Shown here piece by piece: positions 25,453 through 32,884 of a DNA stretch of 32,884 nt. This stretch comes from Richelia intracellularis (GTDB lineage: Bacteria; Cyanobacteriota; Cyanobacteriia; Cyanobacteriales; Nostocaceae): contig CBZS010000468.1 of assembly GCA_000613065.1 (NCBI GenBank), positions 1 through 32,884 of the forward strand, written 5' to 3'. The notes under the pieces are model-generated. The model saw nothing but the letters and a program-made list of their open reading frames with translations, was not told the DNA's origin and did no database searches. How positions within the stretch are numbered: the stretch's first letter is position 1; each line of letters opens with the position of its first letter. A program made the position numbers and the translations under genes.

Positions 25453-27042
25453 TTAGGAGTTTACAGCCACTTTTAAACTAGCAGGTTGTCCGAGCTTGCC
25501 TTCTAGTATAAGTCCACGTTGATTGGCATGAAGATGGCGAATAATTATATATATGGATTCAATTTTTTCTGGTGTCCCAACTTTTTGGGCTAATGTTTCT
25601 AGGGAAATAGGAGCTTTCTCTTTCTTTAGCACTTCCATTATTTGTGTCTGTAATTCTAAGATGGCTGCGGCTGCTTTCTTCCCTGCTTCTACCCCTGGTT
25701 GGTGATAAGCATTAATATTTACAAAGCTAGCATAGAAACCCACGGCGCGGTCATATAAGGCTATTAAAGCCCCCACAGTCCGAGGATTTACCTGAGGAAT
25801 GGTGACTGTAATGGAATCGCGATGATTTTCGTACAATGCTTGTCTGGTTCCTTGGAGGAAACCCGAAAGATAATCTCCGGAAGTAACTCCTGGTTCAATT
25901 TCTAGAGACTTGCCAGAACGGTCTTCTAGAACTTCAATAAAAGTCGCAAAGAAGTTGGGTACGCCTTCCCGTAGTTGCTGTACATAGGCATGTTGGTCTG
26001 TAGATCCTTTGTTACCATAAACGGCAATACCCTGATACACAGTGTTGCCATCTAAGTCTTTTTCCTTACCTAAGGATTCCATTACCAACTGTTGTAAATA
26101 ACGGCTGAATAAGAGTAGGCTGTCTTTGTAAGGTAGGACAACCATATCTTTTTCACCCTTGCCATTACCTGCATAGTACCAAGATAAAGCTAATAAAGCG
26201 GCAGGATTATTACGTAAATCAGCTACACGAGTAGCGTTATCCATCTCCTTTGCCCCCTGGAGCATGGCACTAATATCAATCCCCTGTAAAGCTGCGGGAA
26301 CTAAACCCACAGTTGATAATTCTGAAGTTCGTCCGCCCACCCAGTCATACATGGGAAATTTTGCCAGCCAACCTTCTGTATTAGCAATGTTATCTAACTT
26401 GCTGCCAGCCATAGTAATAGCGATCGCATTTTTGGCAAAGTCTAAACCTTTGTCAGTAAATGCTTTTTTTACTTCCACCATGCCATTACGAGGTTCGGGA
26501 GTTCCCCCAGATTTTGAAATCACCAATACTAATGTAGTATACAAGCGTTCGCTCAAATTTTCGAGGATTTTATCTATACCTGTGGGATCAGTATTATCAA
26601 TGAAGTGAATCCTTAATGGTGGTTGATTGGGGGCTAAAGCTTCAGCCACAAATTGGGGACCTAGGGCTGAACCTCCAATACCGATGGAGAGAATATCTGT
26701 GAAACGAGGTGCTTTAGGTGGATGAATTCCACCAGTGTGGACTTTTTCGGCGAATGCTTCAATTTGCTCAATGCTATTGGCAATTTCTTGGGTAAGTTCG
26801 GGAGTTGGTGCTAAGTCGGGGTTCCGTAACCAGTAGTGCCCCACCATGCGGTTTTCATCCGGGTTAGTGATCGCTCCCTTCTCCAATTCTACCATCTGGG
26901 CAAAAGCCCGCTTGAATTTTGGGCTACACGCCTCCACAAAGGCATCATCAAAGCACATCCGGCTTACATCCAAGTACAAACCTAATCCTTCGTGGAAATA
27001 TAACCATTGCTGGTATCTTTGCCAAAGTGCCGTAGGGTCCAT
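25453..27042 (-). CDS. pgi: Glucose-6-phosphate isomerase
   Basis: 529 aa, the usual cyanobacterial length. It interconverts glucose 6-phosphate and fructose 6-phosphate in the cytoplasm, linking glycolysis, the Calvin cycle and the oxidative pentose phosphate pathway, which supplies reductant for nitrogen fixation in heterocysts of such organisms. Visible motifs: [20 protein letters not shown] and [13 protein letters not shown] (sugar-phosphate binding), [35 protein letters not shown] (active-site region) and [19 protein letters not shown] (PGI signature). The start at 27042 ([13 protein letters not shown]) matches the family. The gene is intact and 203 bp from the regulator upstream. Confidence 0.96.
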   Translation of the reverse strand: MDPTALWQRYQQWLYFHEGLGLYLDVSRMCFDDAFVEACSPKFKRAFAQMVELEKGAITNPDENRMVGHYWLRNPDLAPTPELTQEIANSIEQIEAFAEKVHTGGIHPPKAPRFTDILSIGIGGSALGPQFVAEALAPNQPPLRIHFIDNTDPTGIDKILENLSERLYTTLVLVISKSGGTPEPRNGMVEVKKAFTDKGLDFAKNAIAITMAGSKLDNIANTEGWLAKFPMYDWVGGRTSELSTVGLVPAALQGIDISAMLQGAKEMDNATRVADLRNNPAALLALSWYYAGNGKGEKDMVVLPYKDSLLLFSRYLQQLVMESLGKEKDLDGNTVYQGIAVYGNKGSTDQHAYVQQLREGVPNFFATFIEVLEDRSGKSLEIEPGVTSGDYLSGFLQGTRQALYENHRDSITVTIPQVNPRTVGALIALYDRAVGFYASFVNINAYHQPGVEAGKKAAAAILELQTQIMEVLKKEKAPISLETLAQKVGTPEKIESIYIIIRHLHANQRGLILEGKLGQPASLKVAVNS

Positions 27043-27245
27043 AAGGAAATATCAAGTAAAGTGATTTTCACCAATAAGTTTAAGCTAAGTACAGCTTTAT
27101 CCCCTGTCCCTCAGATACAGTTTTCTATAATTGATTCACTTCTCACCCAATAATTTGGGAAATTTAAGAATTTAATTAGGATTAGCGGAATAAGCTTACA
27201 AACCTTAGTTTATGGGATTTCCCATTTCCTATTCCTCACTTATAA

Positions 27246-27932
27246 CTAAGAATCTCTCAAAACGTACCCCACACCACGCACGGTTTGAATTAAACGTTTT
27301 TGTCCTTCATCTTCGATTTTTAGGCGTAAATAACGAATATAAACTTCAATAACGTTAGATTCTCCCATAAAATCATAGCCCCAAACATTTTCTAATATTT
27401 GCTCCCTTGTCAATACTTCACGGGGATGTTTCATCAAGTATTTGAGCAATTCAAACTCCTTCATCGTCAAATCTATAGCCCGCTCATGGAGGATAGCGCG
27501 TCGTGTGCTAATGTCCAGTGCCAAATCACCAAAGCGTAATTGTTCAGAAGTATCTGTACTAGGTTTTAAATATAATTTAACTAATTTTAAGAAATCTTCA
27601 GAGCGGTAAGGCTTAAGAAAATAATCGTCAGCACCAGCTTCTAAACAAGCCACCCTATCTTCAACTGTCTCCCTTGCCATTAACATCAGTAGAGGAGATG
27701 TATTACCTTGATGACGAATATTTTTGCATACAGAAATTCCTGACTTTCCTGCTAGTAAGCGATCAATAACGATTAAAGCTGGCTGATACTCTTGAGTATA
27801 TTCCAGTCCAATCGTGGCATCATGAGCTTCTATTGGGTAATAACCAGCCTCTTTCAAATCAAAAGTTAATTTATGTGCTAGGTTCTCATCACTTTCAATC
27901 ACCAGAACGCAAGGAATTTGAGCAAAGGTCAT
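27246..27932 (-). CDS. nblR: OmpR-type response regulator, NblR-like
   Basis: 228 aa. The receiver domain (1-120) has the phospho-acceptor Asp57 (ALIVIDRLLAGKSG), the LMARETVEDRVACLEAGADD stretch and Lys107 (DYFLKPYR). The winged-helix DNA-binding domain (about 130-228) has LTMKEFELLKYLMKHPREVL, VWGYDFMGESNVIEVYIRYL and IQTVRGVGYVLRDS. The LMAR-TVEDRVACLEAGADDYF run is what I remember of NblR, the regulator of phycobilisome breakdown and stress survival in cyanobacteria. The family is certain; the specific name is inference. A perfect tandem 22-bp repeat lies 18 bp before the start codon, in its leader or promoter. Confidence 0.85.
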   Translation of the reverse strand: MTFAQIPCVLVIESDENLAHKLTFDLKEAGYYPIEAHDATIGLEYTQEYQPALIVIDRLLAGKSGISVCKNIRHQGNTSPLLMLMARETVEDRVACLEAGADDYFLKPYRSEDFLKLVKLYLKPSTDTSEQLRFGDLALDISTRRAILHERAIDLTMKEFELLKYLMKHPREVLTREQILENVWGYDFMGESNVIEVYIRYLRLKIEDEGQKRLIQTVRGVGYVLRDS

Positions 27933-27949
27933 ATTAATTTTTGACTTTC

Positions 27950-27993
27950 AATGACAGGATATTGACGGACTAATGACAGGATATTGACGGACT
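27950..27993. repeat. Tandem 22-bp duplication upstream of the NblR-like gene
   Basis: AATGACAGGATATTGACGGA plus CT occurs twice, back to back without mismatch (27950-27971 and 27972-27993). It may duplicate a binding site or a promoter element, or be a recent replication slip. Confidence 0.9.
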
Positions 27994-28127
27994 ATAGTTA
28001 TTAAACTAATAAGCTCCCCATATGCATAATATCCGGACATTAGGTAAATGAGTGAGAGACTAAGCAGTGTTTTAAGGCGACAAGGAGAGGCTTGTACAAC
28101 TAACAACTGACAACCATCAACTAAAAA

Positions 28128-29051
28128 TTAAGGTAACTCCACAGATGTTGGCTTGGCAATATGTGGTAAGCCCCAACCTAATTTTTCCCGTAAGATACGG
28201 AAGAACTCCGGTGATTGCAGACGAATGAAACGCGTGACATATTGCGATCGCTCTAAATATACCCGAACTGTAGGCAGCACGTAACATCCTCCATTGCCAT
28301 CCACTGTCATCAGTAATCTCGGTGTATTTACAGGATAAACATTCACAGGTTCGTTATCTGGAAATACCAATGCCCTAGAAGCCAGAGAATGGGGACAAAT
28401 GGGAATTAACTGTAGTGCAGATACACCAGGGGTTAATACCGGTCCCCCCGCACTGAGAGAATAAGCTGTGGAACCAGTAGGTGTACAAATAATTACACCA
28501 TCCGCAGCAATATCAACCGGCGCGTGATTACCCACAGCAATTTCAAAATGACACATTGAAGTTAACGGTTCTCGATGCAATACCATTTCGTTTAAGCAAA
28601 GAGCTTCCCACATGACAGTTTCTTCCCGAAATACTTGCACAGTGAGCATTGCCCGCTCTTCAATCTCGTATTCCCCAGCCAATAACTTTTCAATTGCATG
28701 GGGTAACTGATTCACATATGCTTCCGTCAAGAAACCCATATGACCGGTATTGACTGTCAAAATAGGGATACCACAAGGGGCCACTTGGCGGGATGCAGCC
28801 AAAACTGTTCCATCTCCCCCTAGTACTATGGCGAATCGCATATCCACATCAAATCCAGGGGGTATTAATCCTCTAATTGGAGTATGGCACACAGGACTTT
28901 CTGGAAGAGAATAGCCCAGTATACCGCCTATCCCATTAGAGAGATATACATCCCAAGCAAGGGCGCGGAATTTCTCTTGAAGTTCCATAGCGATGCGCAT
29001 CGCTATGGGTTTTACGTCATTGTAAATAATGCCTACTTTCGGCACACTCAA
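28128..29051 (-). CDS. nadK: NAD kinase
   Basis: 307 aa. It phosphorylates NAD+ to NADP+ with ATP or polyphosphate, which in a cyanobacterium feeds photosynthetic NADPH. Motifs: [15 protein letters not shown] (GGDG at 78-81, catalytic), [22 protein letters not shown] (NE/D motif) and [20 protein letters not shown]. The [12 protein letters not shown]-terminus and [17 protein letters not shown]-terminus match the cyanobacterial type that is one of two paralogues. Intact. It precedes the NblR-like gene by 195 bp on the same strand. The 5' coding part contains a perfect 24-bp palindrome. Confidence 0.95.
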   Translation of the reverse strand: MSVPKVGIIYNDVKPIAMRIAMELQEKFRALAWDVYLSNGIGGILGYSLPESPVCHTPIRGLIPPGFDVDMRFAIVLGGDGTVLAASRQVAPCGIPILTVNTGHMGFLTEAYVNQLPHAIEKLLAGEYEIEERAMLTVQVFREETVMWEALCLNEMVLHREPLTSMCHFEIAVGNHAPVDIAADGVIICTPTGSTAYSLSAGGPVLTPGVSALQLIPICPHSLASRALVFPDNEPVNVYPVNTPRLLMTVDGNGGCYVLPTVRVYLERSQYVTRFIRLQSPEFFRILREKLGWGLPHIAKPTSVELP

Positions 29052-29180
29052 ATATCCAAATTATCTAGGCGATACTCTGTATTATGTTATCCTGACACGT
29101 TTTGGACAATCTAGATACAAGTCCAAAGTTAATAATTCTTGTACTTCTAACCTAATAATAGGGGAAAGGAGAATCCCTAA

Positions 29181-30170
29181 TTACTGGTTATTGACATTTT
29201 TAAAAGGAGATCTTTTTGGTTTTTTACCCTTACCTTTGGTTTTCTGATAATCCAATTCCTTCAGCTTTTTCATAATTCGGTTAAAGTATTCTTGCAAATA
29301 ACCTTCTAAGGTGGTGGTTTCACTCACATCCAAGGCAAATACCTGATAAACTTCGTCCATAGAAGCATCCAGAGGTTTACCACTAGCAATCACTTCCGTA
29401 AAAGCTAATCTATCCGCCACATTCCAACTCCACTGGAAAAAACGTAAACTACTACGCACAGCCCGCAATAAGCCGATTGGCATCCGAGTAATCTTTGCGT
29501 CTTTCCCTGATAACCGCTCACAAACCCCAATAATTTCCTCTGCGCTCCAAGCACGAGTCCCCACTATAGGGAATGCCTTATTTTTGGTTTCTTCTACAGA
29601 CAAAGCCCGAATTACAAACTTGGCAATATCCTGTGTATCCATGTACGCAATGGGAGAAGATTCTCCTGTTACCCATACTGGCTGTCCTTCCAAAATCGGA
29701 ATTCCATATTGACCAATTAAACCCTGCATAAAACCAGCTAAACGCAGAATAGTATAATTTAAGCCTGATTCCGCTAAAAATAGCTCTGTACACCGCTTAA
29801 TTTCCATTAAAGGTACTTCGGGGTACATCTCGGCATTTAAGATGGACAAGAAGATAAATTGCCCTACATTTGCAGCTTTGGCTGCATTAAGTAAGGCAAC
29901 TTTCCCTTCCCAATCTACTTTTTTAATACTTAAGGAATCGGTGGGACGCGCTGTGGCAGCATCTATGACTGCGGTTACACCTTCTAAAGCCGGAGGTAGG
30001 GTTTCTTCTCGACACAAATCTCCCCGCACCAATTCTGCGCCCCATTCCTTCAGAAAAGCTGCTTTTTTTAAGTTCCGGACTAGACAGCGTACCTTGTGCC
30101 CTTCATCAATAGCATGACGAGCCACTTGTCTTCCCAAGGTGCCAGTAGCACCGACGATTAATATTGTCAT
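29181..30170 (-). CDS. ycf39: Ycf39-like NAD(P)-binding protein (atypical SDR, NmrA type)
   Basis: 329 aa. A Rossmann fold starts at residue 2 (ILIVGATGTLGRQVARHAID), followed by GHKVRCLVRNLKKAAFLKEW, AVIDAATARPTD, FIFLSILNAEMYPEVPLMEI and LNYTILRLAGFMQGLIGQYG. It lacks the YxxxK of classical dehydrogenases, as expected for this atypical group. Ycf39 (HCF244 in plants) helps assemble photosystem II by delivering chlorophyll to newly made D1. The C-terminal tail (QKTKGKGKKPKRSPFK) is very basic. It lies 155 bp downstream of petM on the same strand. A paralogous NmrA protein is the alternative, but the petM linkage favours Ycf39. Confidence 0.85.
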   Translation of the reverse strand: MTILIVGATGTLGRQVARHAIDEGHKVRCLVRNLKKAAFLKEWGAELVRGDLCREETLPPALEGVTAVIDAATARPTDSLSIKKVDWEGKVALLNAAKAANVGQFIFLSILNAEMYPEVPLMEIKRCTELFLAESGLNYTILRLAGFMQGLIGQYGIPILEGQPVWVTGESSPIAYMDTQDIAKFVIRALSVEETKNKAFPIVGTRAWSAEEIIGVCERLSGKDAKITRMPIGLLRAVRSSLRFFQWSWNVADRLAFTEVIASGKPLDASMDEVYQVFALDVSETTTLEGYLQEYFNRIMKKLKELDYQKTKGKGKKPKRSPFKNVNNQ

Positions 30171-30210
30171 GGGGCTTCGTAACGATTAGTAAACTTTTAT
30201 TAAGAATATT

Positions 30211-30262
30211 ATCAGGTATATTATATTTTTAAATAAATGTTTACAAATATAATATACCTGAT
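30211..30262. repeat. Perfect 18-bp inverted repeat between petM and ycf39-like gene
   Basis: ATCAGGTATATTATATTT (30211-30228) and its exact complement (30245-30262) with a 16-nt AT-only-rich loop. It is AT-rich, so not a classic terminator. It could be an operator, an mRNA processing hairpin or a small mobile repeat. Confidence 0.85.
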
Positions 30263-30287
30263 GTGGTAAATAAAAAATTGAATATCC

Positions 30288-30310
30288 AGCCCACCTCTGT
30301 TGAGTGGGCT
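30288..30310 (-). terminator. Candidate terminator hairpin after petM
   Basis: AGCCCAC and GTGGGCT form a 7-bp GC-rich stem 15 bp past the petM stop. On the minus strand it is followed about 12 nt later by a T-rich run (CAATTTTTTATTTACC). Confidence 0.55.
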
Positions 30311-30324
30311 ATCTATAGGAGTTT

Positions 30325-30429
30325 CTATTCTTTTACGCCTTGAATTTTGAGCAATAGTGTGCCAACAGCCCAACCAACGAAGATTAAACTAAAGGCTAGT
30401 ATTCCTGCGTTAAACATTTCACCGCCCAT
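30325..30429 (-). CDS. petM: Cytochrome b6f complex subunit 7 (PetM)
   Basis: 34 aa, typical for PetM. The sequence starts MGGEMFNAGILAFSLIFVGW and ends AVGTLLLKIQGVKE. It is one membrane helix with the LIFVGWA and LLLKIQG signature that I recall for the Nostoc protein. PetM is a small peripheral subunit of the thylakoid and plasma-membrane cytochrome b6f complex, which passes electrons from plastoquinol to plastocyanin or cytochrome c6. A good ribosome-binding site (AAAGGAGA) lies 9 nt before the ATG. A terminator-like hairpin follows it, and a strong hairpin lies about 110 bp upstream. Confidence 0.93.
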   Translation of the reverse strand: MGGEMFNAGILAFSLIFVGWAVGTLLLKIQGVKE

Positions 30430-30834
30430 GGGTGTGAGTCTCCTTTATGAATTGTGTCACTGAATTTGTAGATTTGGGATTTTCCTAGAAGGTATAAGGG
30501 TACTAGGAACAGAAATTAGTTCGGCTCATTAGGGGTCCTTCGCAGCTGATTATGTCAGCCCGAAGGTATGAGACCAGTGTAAAGTATTTTAAACTAGTTT
30601 GGCAGCCTATCTGGTAGACCTTAAAATCTATCCTAGTAGTTATGATTGGCGAAAAAAATATTCATTTGGTTACAAGTACAAAATGAAAAATCAAGATTTT
30701 CCGGCATATGTGAATTGAAAATGTAGGCATTTTTGGATCAGTGGGATAAGTTTTACTGTTGTGCTGCCTTGTGGTTTCTTGCTCAAAATTATAGTAAACA
30801 CACAGTCTAGGGAATGCCTTTGCTACCTTGTCCT
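30430..30834. other. petM upstream region with stem-loops
   Basis: No protein gene seen. It contains a hairpin with TCCTAG/CTAGGA arms (30483-30508) and the strong CCTTCG stem-loop at 30537-30566. The petM promoter should lie here. Confidence 0.5.
30537..30566 (-). promoter_or_regulatory. Strong stem-loop upstream of petM
   Basis: On the minus strand CCTTCGGGCTGA pairs with TCAGCTGCGAAGG around a 5-nt loop (one bulged or mismatched position). It is GC-rich against an AT-rich background. There is no T-run, so it may be part of the petM leader or a small RNA rather than a terminator. Confidence 0.4.
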
Positions 30835-32085
30835 CTACTCCCTTTCTCCCATGGCTAATCCAGCTAAATAAGCTGTTGTCCAGGCACTTTGAAAATTAAA
30901 ACCACCAGTAACCCCATCAATATCTAATATTTCCCCAGCAAAATAAACTCCGGGGGCAATTCGACTCTCCATGGTTTTAAAACTGACTTGTTTGAGACAA
31001 ACTCCCCCACAGGTGACAAATTCATCTTTGAATACCCCTTTCCCTTGAATGAAGTACTCTCCTTGGGAAATTTCTCGGATTAATTGACTTAAAGTATCTT
31101 TTGATACGTATGCCCATTTGGTATCTGGAGGAATCTGGACACGATTTACAAGAAATTGCCAGAGACGATGGGGTAAATTGACACCACGGTGTAATGCGAC
31201 CGCTCTTTTTCCCCATTCATTTTTGACGGCTAAAAGGTGTTCTCTTAGTTGGTCTTGATGGTATTCTGGCGACCAATTAATAATCAATGTGGCACGATAG
31301 TTACTTTCATATAAGCCTCTTGCACCCCAGGCAGATAATTTTAGTACCCCAGGACCACTCACACCCCAATGGGTAACTAGTAAGGCTCCAGTTTGTTCTA
31401 GACGTATTTTTTCTGATACTTGCAAACGCACCTTTGCCGTATTTACACTAACGCCAGCTAACTTTGTTAAATTATGTTCGGGGATATTAAAGGTAAACAG
31501 GGAAGGAACTGGGGGTTCGATATCATGACCTAAATCTTGGGCAATTTTATAACCTATGGGGTTACTACCTGTTGCTAATAATAAGCGCTCGCAGTTCAGG
31601 CTTTCCCCAGATTTGAGGGTAACAGTAAAATGGGAACTGCTTGATTTAACTGCCATCACAGGTATACCTATCTGTAGCTTGACACCCAGATTATTTGCAG
31701 TTTCTAGTAAGCAATCGGCAATGGTTTGGGAGCTGTTAGTAACAGGAAACATTCGACCATCAGCCTCAGTTTTCAGCTTGACTCCTGCCTTTTTGAACCA
31801 GGCAATGGTATCTTTGGGTTGAAAGCGACTGAATGCACCCCTCAGTGCTTTTCCTCCCCGGGGGTAATTTTGTACCAGTAAAGCTGGATCGAAACAAGCA
31901 TGGGTAACATTACACCGTCCACCACCGGAAATTAATACCTTTGCCAAGGGTTTACGACTAGCCTCAATTAAGGTAATTTGGGCAGAGGGATTGACTCTAG
32001 CAGCTGCGATAGCACCAAAAAATCCAGCTGCACCACCCCCAATAACAATAATGTTCTGAGTTTGCAAAGAAGATACATTCCCCAA
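30835..32085 (-). CDS. HI0933/BaiN-type NAD(P)/FAD-dependent oxidoreductase
   Basis: 416 aa flavoprotein. The FAD-binding Rossmann motif is at residues 12-24 (IIVIGGGAAGFFG). Family features follow: EASRKPLAKVLISGGGRCNV with THACFDPALL, LKTEADGRMFPVTNSSQTIA, LLLATGSNPIGYKIAQDLGH, and the C-terminal FAD-contact segment GVYFAGEILDIDGVTGGFNF plus QSAWTTAYLAG. The substrate of these enzymes is mostly unknown; some reduce bile-acid intermediates, and others have suggested roles in RNA or thiol metabolism. Length and order are normal, and the frame is intact. It stands upstream of petM by 400 bp on the same strand but probably as its own unit. Confidence 0.9.
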   Translation of the reverse strand: MGNVSSLQTQNIIVIGGGAAGFFGAIAAARVNPSAQITLIEASRKPLAKVLISGGGRCNVTHACFDPALLVQNYPRGGKALRGAFSRFQPKDTIAWFKKAGVKLKTEADGRMFPVTNSSQTIADCLLETANNLGVKLQIGIPVMAVKSSSSHFTVTLKSGESLNCERLLLATGSNPIGYKIAQDLGHDIEPPVPSLFTFNIPEHNLTKLAGVSVNTAKVRLQVSEKIRLEQTGALLVTHWGVSGPGVLKLSAWGARGLYESNYRATLIINWSPEYHQDQLREHLLAVKNEWGKRAVALHRGVNLPHRLWQFLVNRVQIPPDTKWAYVSKDTLSQLIREISQGEYFIQGKGVFKDEFVTCGGVCLKQVSFKTMESRIAPGVYFAGEILDIDGVTGGFNFQSAWTTAYLAGLAMGERE

Positions 32086-32214
32086 ATCAAATTAGTTTTG
32101 TTTTAATATCCAGACTATCGGTTTTATCGATTATTTACAAAAGTTTATGTAGATCTTATTTACCAAAGTCTTATCTGTATATTACCTACTAGAGAATAAA
32201 TTTTCCCTTCCATT

Positions 32215-32409
32215 TTAAAATCGCCACCAACTTGTTTGGGCATAACTCAGTAAACCGAAAAAAAGTGCCAATAAAAATAATAAGCCAATCACTCCACCTG
32301 GGATAAAAGTTAAAATTGCCAAACCTCGCAAAACGTAAACTGCGATCGCAACTCCTAAGAAGATTCCAAACCCTTGAGTGAATCTACGATTTAATTTAGA
32401 TTGACTCAC
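32215..32409 (-). CDS. Small two-helix membrane protein (64 aa)
   Basis: The protein starts with a basic polar N-terminus (MSQSKLNRRFTQGFG), then two hydrophobic helices (IFLGVAIAVYVLRGLAILTF and GGVIGLLFLLALFFGLLSYA) joined by a Pro-Gly turn, and ends QTSWWRF. It is a likely integral membrane protein with both ends on the same side. No named family is recognised, though similar small proteins are common in cyanobacteria. It is encoded 130 bp upstream of the HI0933-type gene on the same strand. An HIP1 octamer lies inside. Confidence 0.65.
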   Translation of the reverse strand: MSQSKLNRRFTQGFGIFLGVAIAVYVLRGLAILTFIPGGVIGLLFLLALFFGLLSYAQTSWWRF

Positions 32410-32513
32410 TATAATTTCCCCCTATAATTGGCAAGCATATAACTATATTAAATCTTATATTTTGCTAATGCCTAAGTTTGCGAGCACAATCAAAATGACT
32501 GCGACTCTTTTAG

Positions 32514-32884
32514 TAAGACGGGGAGTGGAACTTAGACAGGTATTGGAAGAGGTGGAGGGGTAGTAGAACAAAGAGCTTTGAGAACTTGCTTGATCAAAGG
32601 AATACCACTAGAGTACAAAGGCAGGTGATTGGGTTTATGTTCTTGTTGTAGATGAAACTGCCAATACTCATCCCAATCGCCACTGATGTATAAAGAACCC
32701 AGGGGAAAAAGAGCCTCAGCACCCCTCATGGTCCATCTAGCCCCAGTGATATCCATCCTGTTTGTCTTTAATCAGGTGGCGACAACCACCCTCAACCACC
32801 CCCGTGGCCATGGGGAATCCAGCTTTTAAGAATCGTCATATTTGAGGTATTTGGCATTGTTAAGTAAATATCTAGCACAGGTAT
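32514..32884 (-). pseudogene. ISKra4-family transposase, second copy (C-terminal part, runs off the window)
   Basis: The last 371 bp are almost identical, on the opposite strand, to 14850-15217. It carries RMDITGA equivalents (MDITGARWTMRGAEALFPLG), GDWDEYWQFHLQQEHKPNHL and the same C-terminus (TTPPPLPIPV). Two indels separate it from the first copy: 4 extra bases in GACAAACAGGATG (32756-32768), and one base missing in GACGATTCTTAAAAG (about 32830). So this copy is frameshifted at least twice. Its right end is near 32514. Confidence 0.85.

Noticed and set aside
1-32884. CRISPR array or toxin-antitoxin/defence island
   Set aside because: The seven 91-bp repeats are kilobases apart, not regularly spaced, and no cas genes, spacer pattern or known defence genes are visible.

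Overview
The window looks like a chromosomal segment of a filamentous (Nostocales-type) cyanobacterium whose genome is eroding. Evidence for a cyanobacterium: petM (cytochrome b6f subunit VII) next to a Ycf39-like gene, an NblR-like response regulator, an rnpB gene carrying an STRR-type insertion and lying upstream of rnc, and scattered HIP1 octamers (GCGATCGC). Evidence for erosion: about ten gene remnants keep recognisable frames broken by nonsense codons or indels, and at least eight transposase remnants are present, many truncated or nested. This style fits a host-restricted symbiont such as 'Nostoc azollae' or Richelia, but the species call is inference.

Layout. 1-4.0 kb: an IS1380-type transposase tail, a dead Na+/H+ antiporter, a possible small ORF and remnants of an AAA ATPase and an MscS channel. 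4.0-5.4 kb: intact mnmE. 5.9-12.7 kb: a 68-aa Cys-containing protein, a decayed YdiJ-like FAD dehydrogenase, a decayed lipoprotein, a frameshifted IS5-family element, an unknown ORF, an EamA fragment, then an intact DM13 lipoprotein followed by a dead DUF4079 gene that overlaps a dead membrane sensor gene. 12.7-15.2 kb: three broken transposases (IS5, IS4 and ISKra4 types) packed end to end. 15.4-16.8 kb: rnc and rnpB. 16.9-19.0 kb: an unknown membrane-anchored protein, two damaged secreted-protein reading frames and a 49-aa ORF. 19.6-22 kb: a 53-aa membrane protein and a TerB-family gene whose 3' end was rewritten by a 1550-bp IS1634-type composite. 22.4-24.7 kb: murF and an IS5-type remnant. 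25.4-32.4 kb: a well-preserved minus-strand block (pgi, nblR-like regulator, nadK, ycf39-like, petM, HI0933-type flavoprotein, small membrane protein). The window ends inside a second ISKra4-type copy.

The most striking signal is a 91-bp palindromic element present seven times at exactly the same length. Two copies have perfect 8-bp target duplications. Its outer arms come in two sequence types (A and B). Four copies are A/B, two are A/A and one is B/B, so arms appear to be converted to match each other. One orientation is an uninterrupted reading frame, and 91 + 8 = 99 nt is a whole number of codons. Copies truncate the YdiJ-like gene, lie beside the EamA fragment, replace the C-terminus of a secreted protein and sit at the broken edge of a transposase. 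A second 95-bp palindrome at 3759-3853 has the same architecture with unrelated sequence. Intact genes are mostly housekeeping (tRNA modification, RNA processing, cell wall, glycolysis, NADP supply, photosynthesis). The lost ones are mostly transport, sensing and accessory redox functions.
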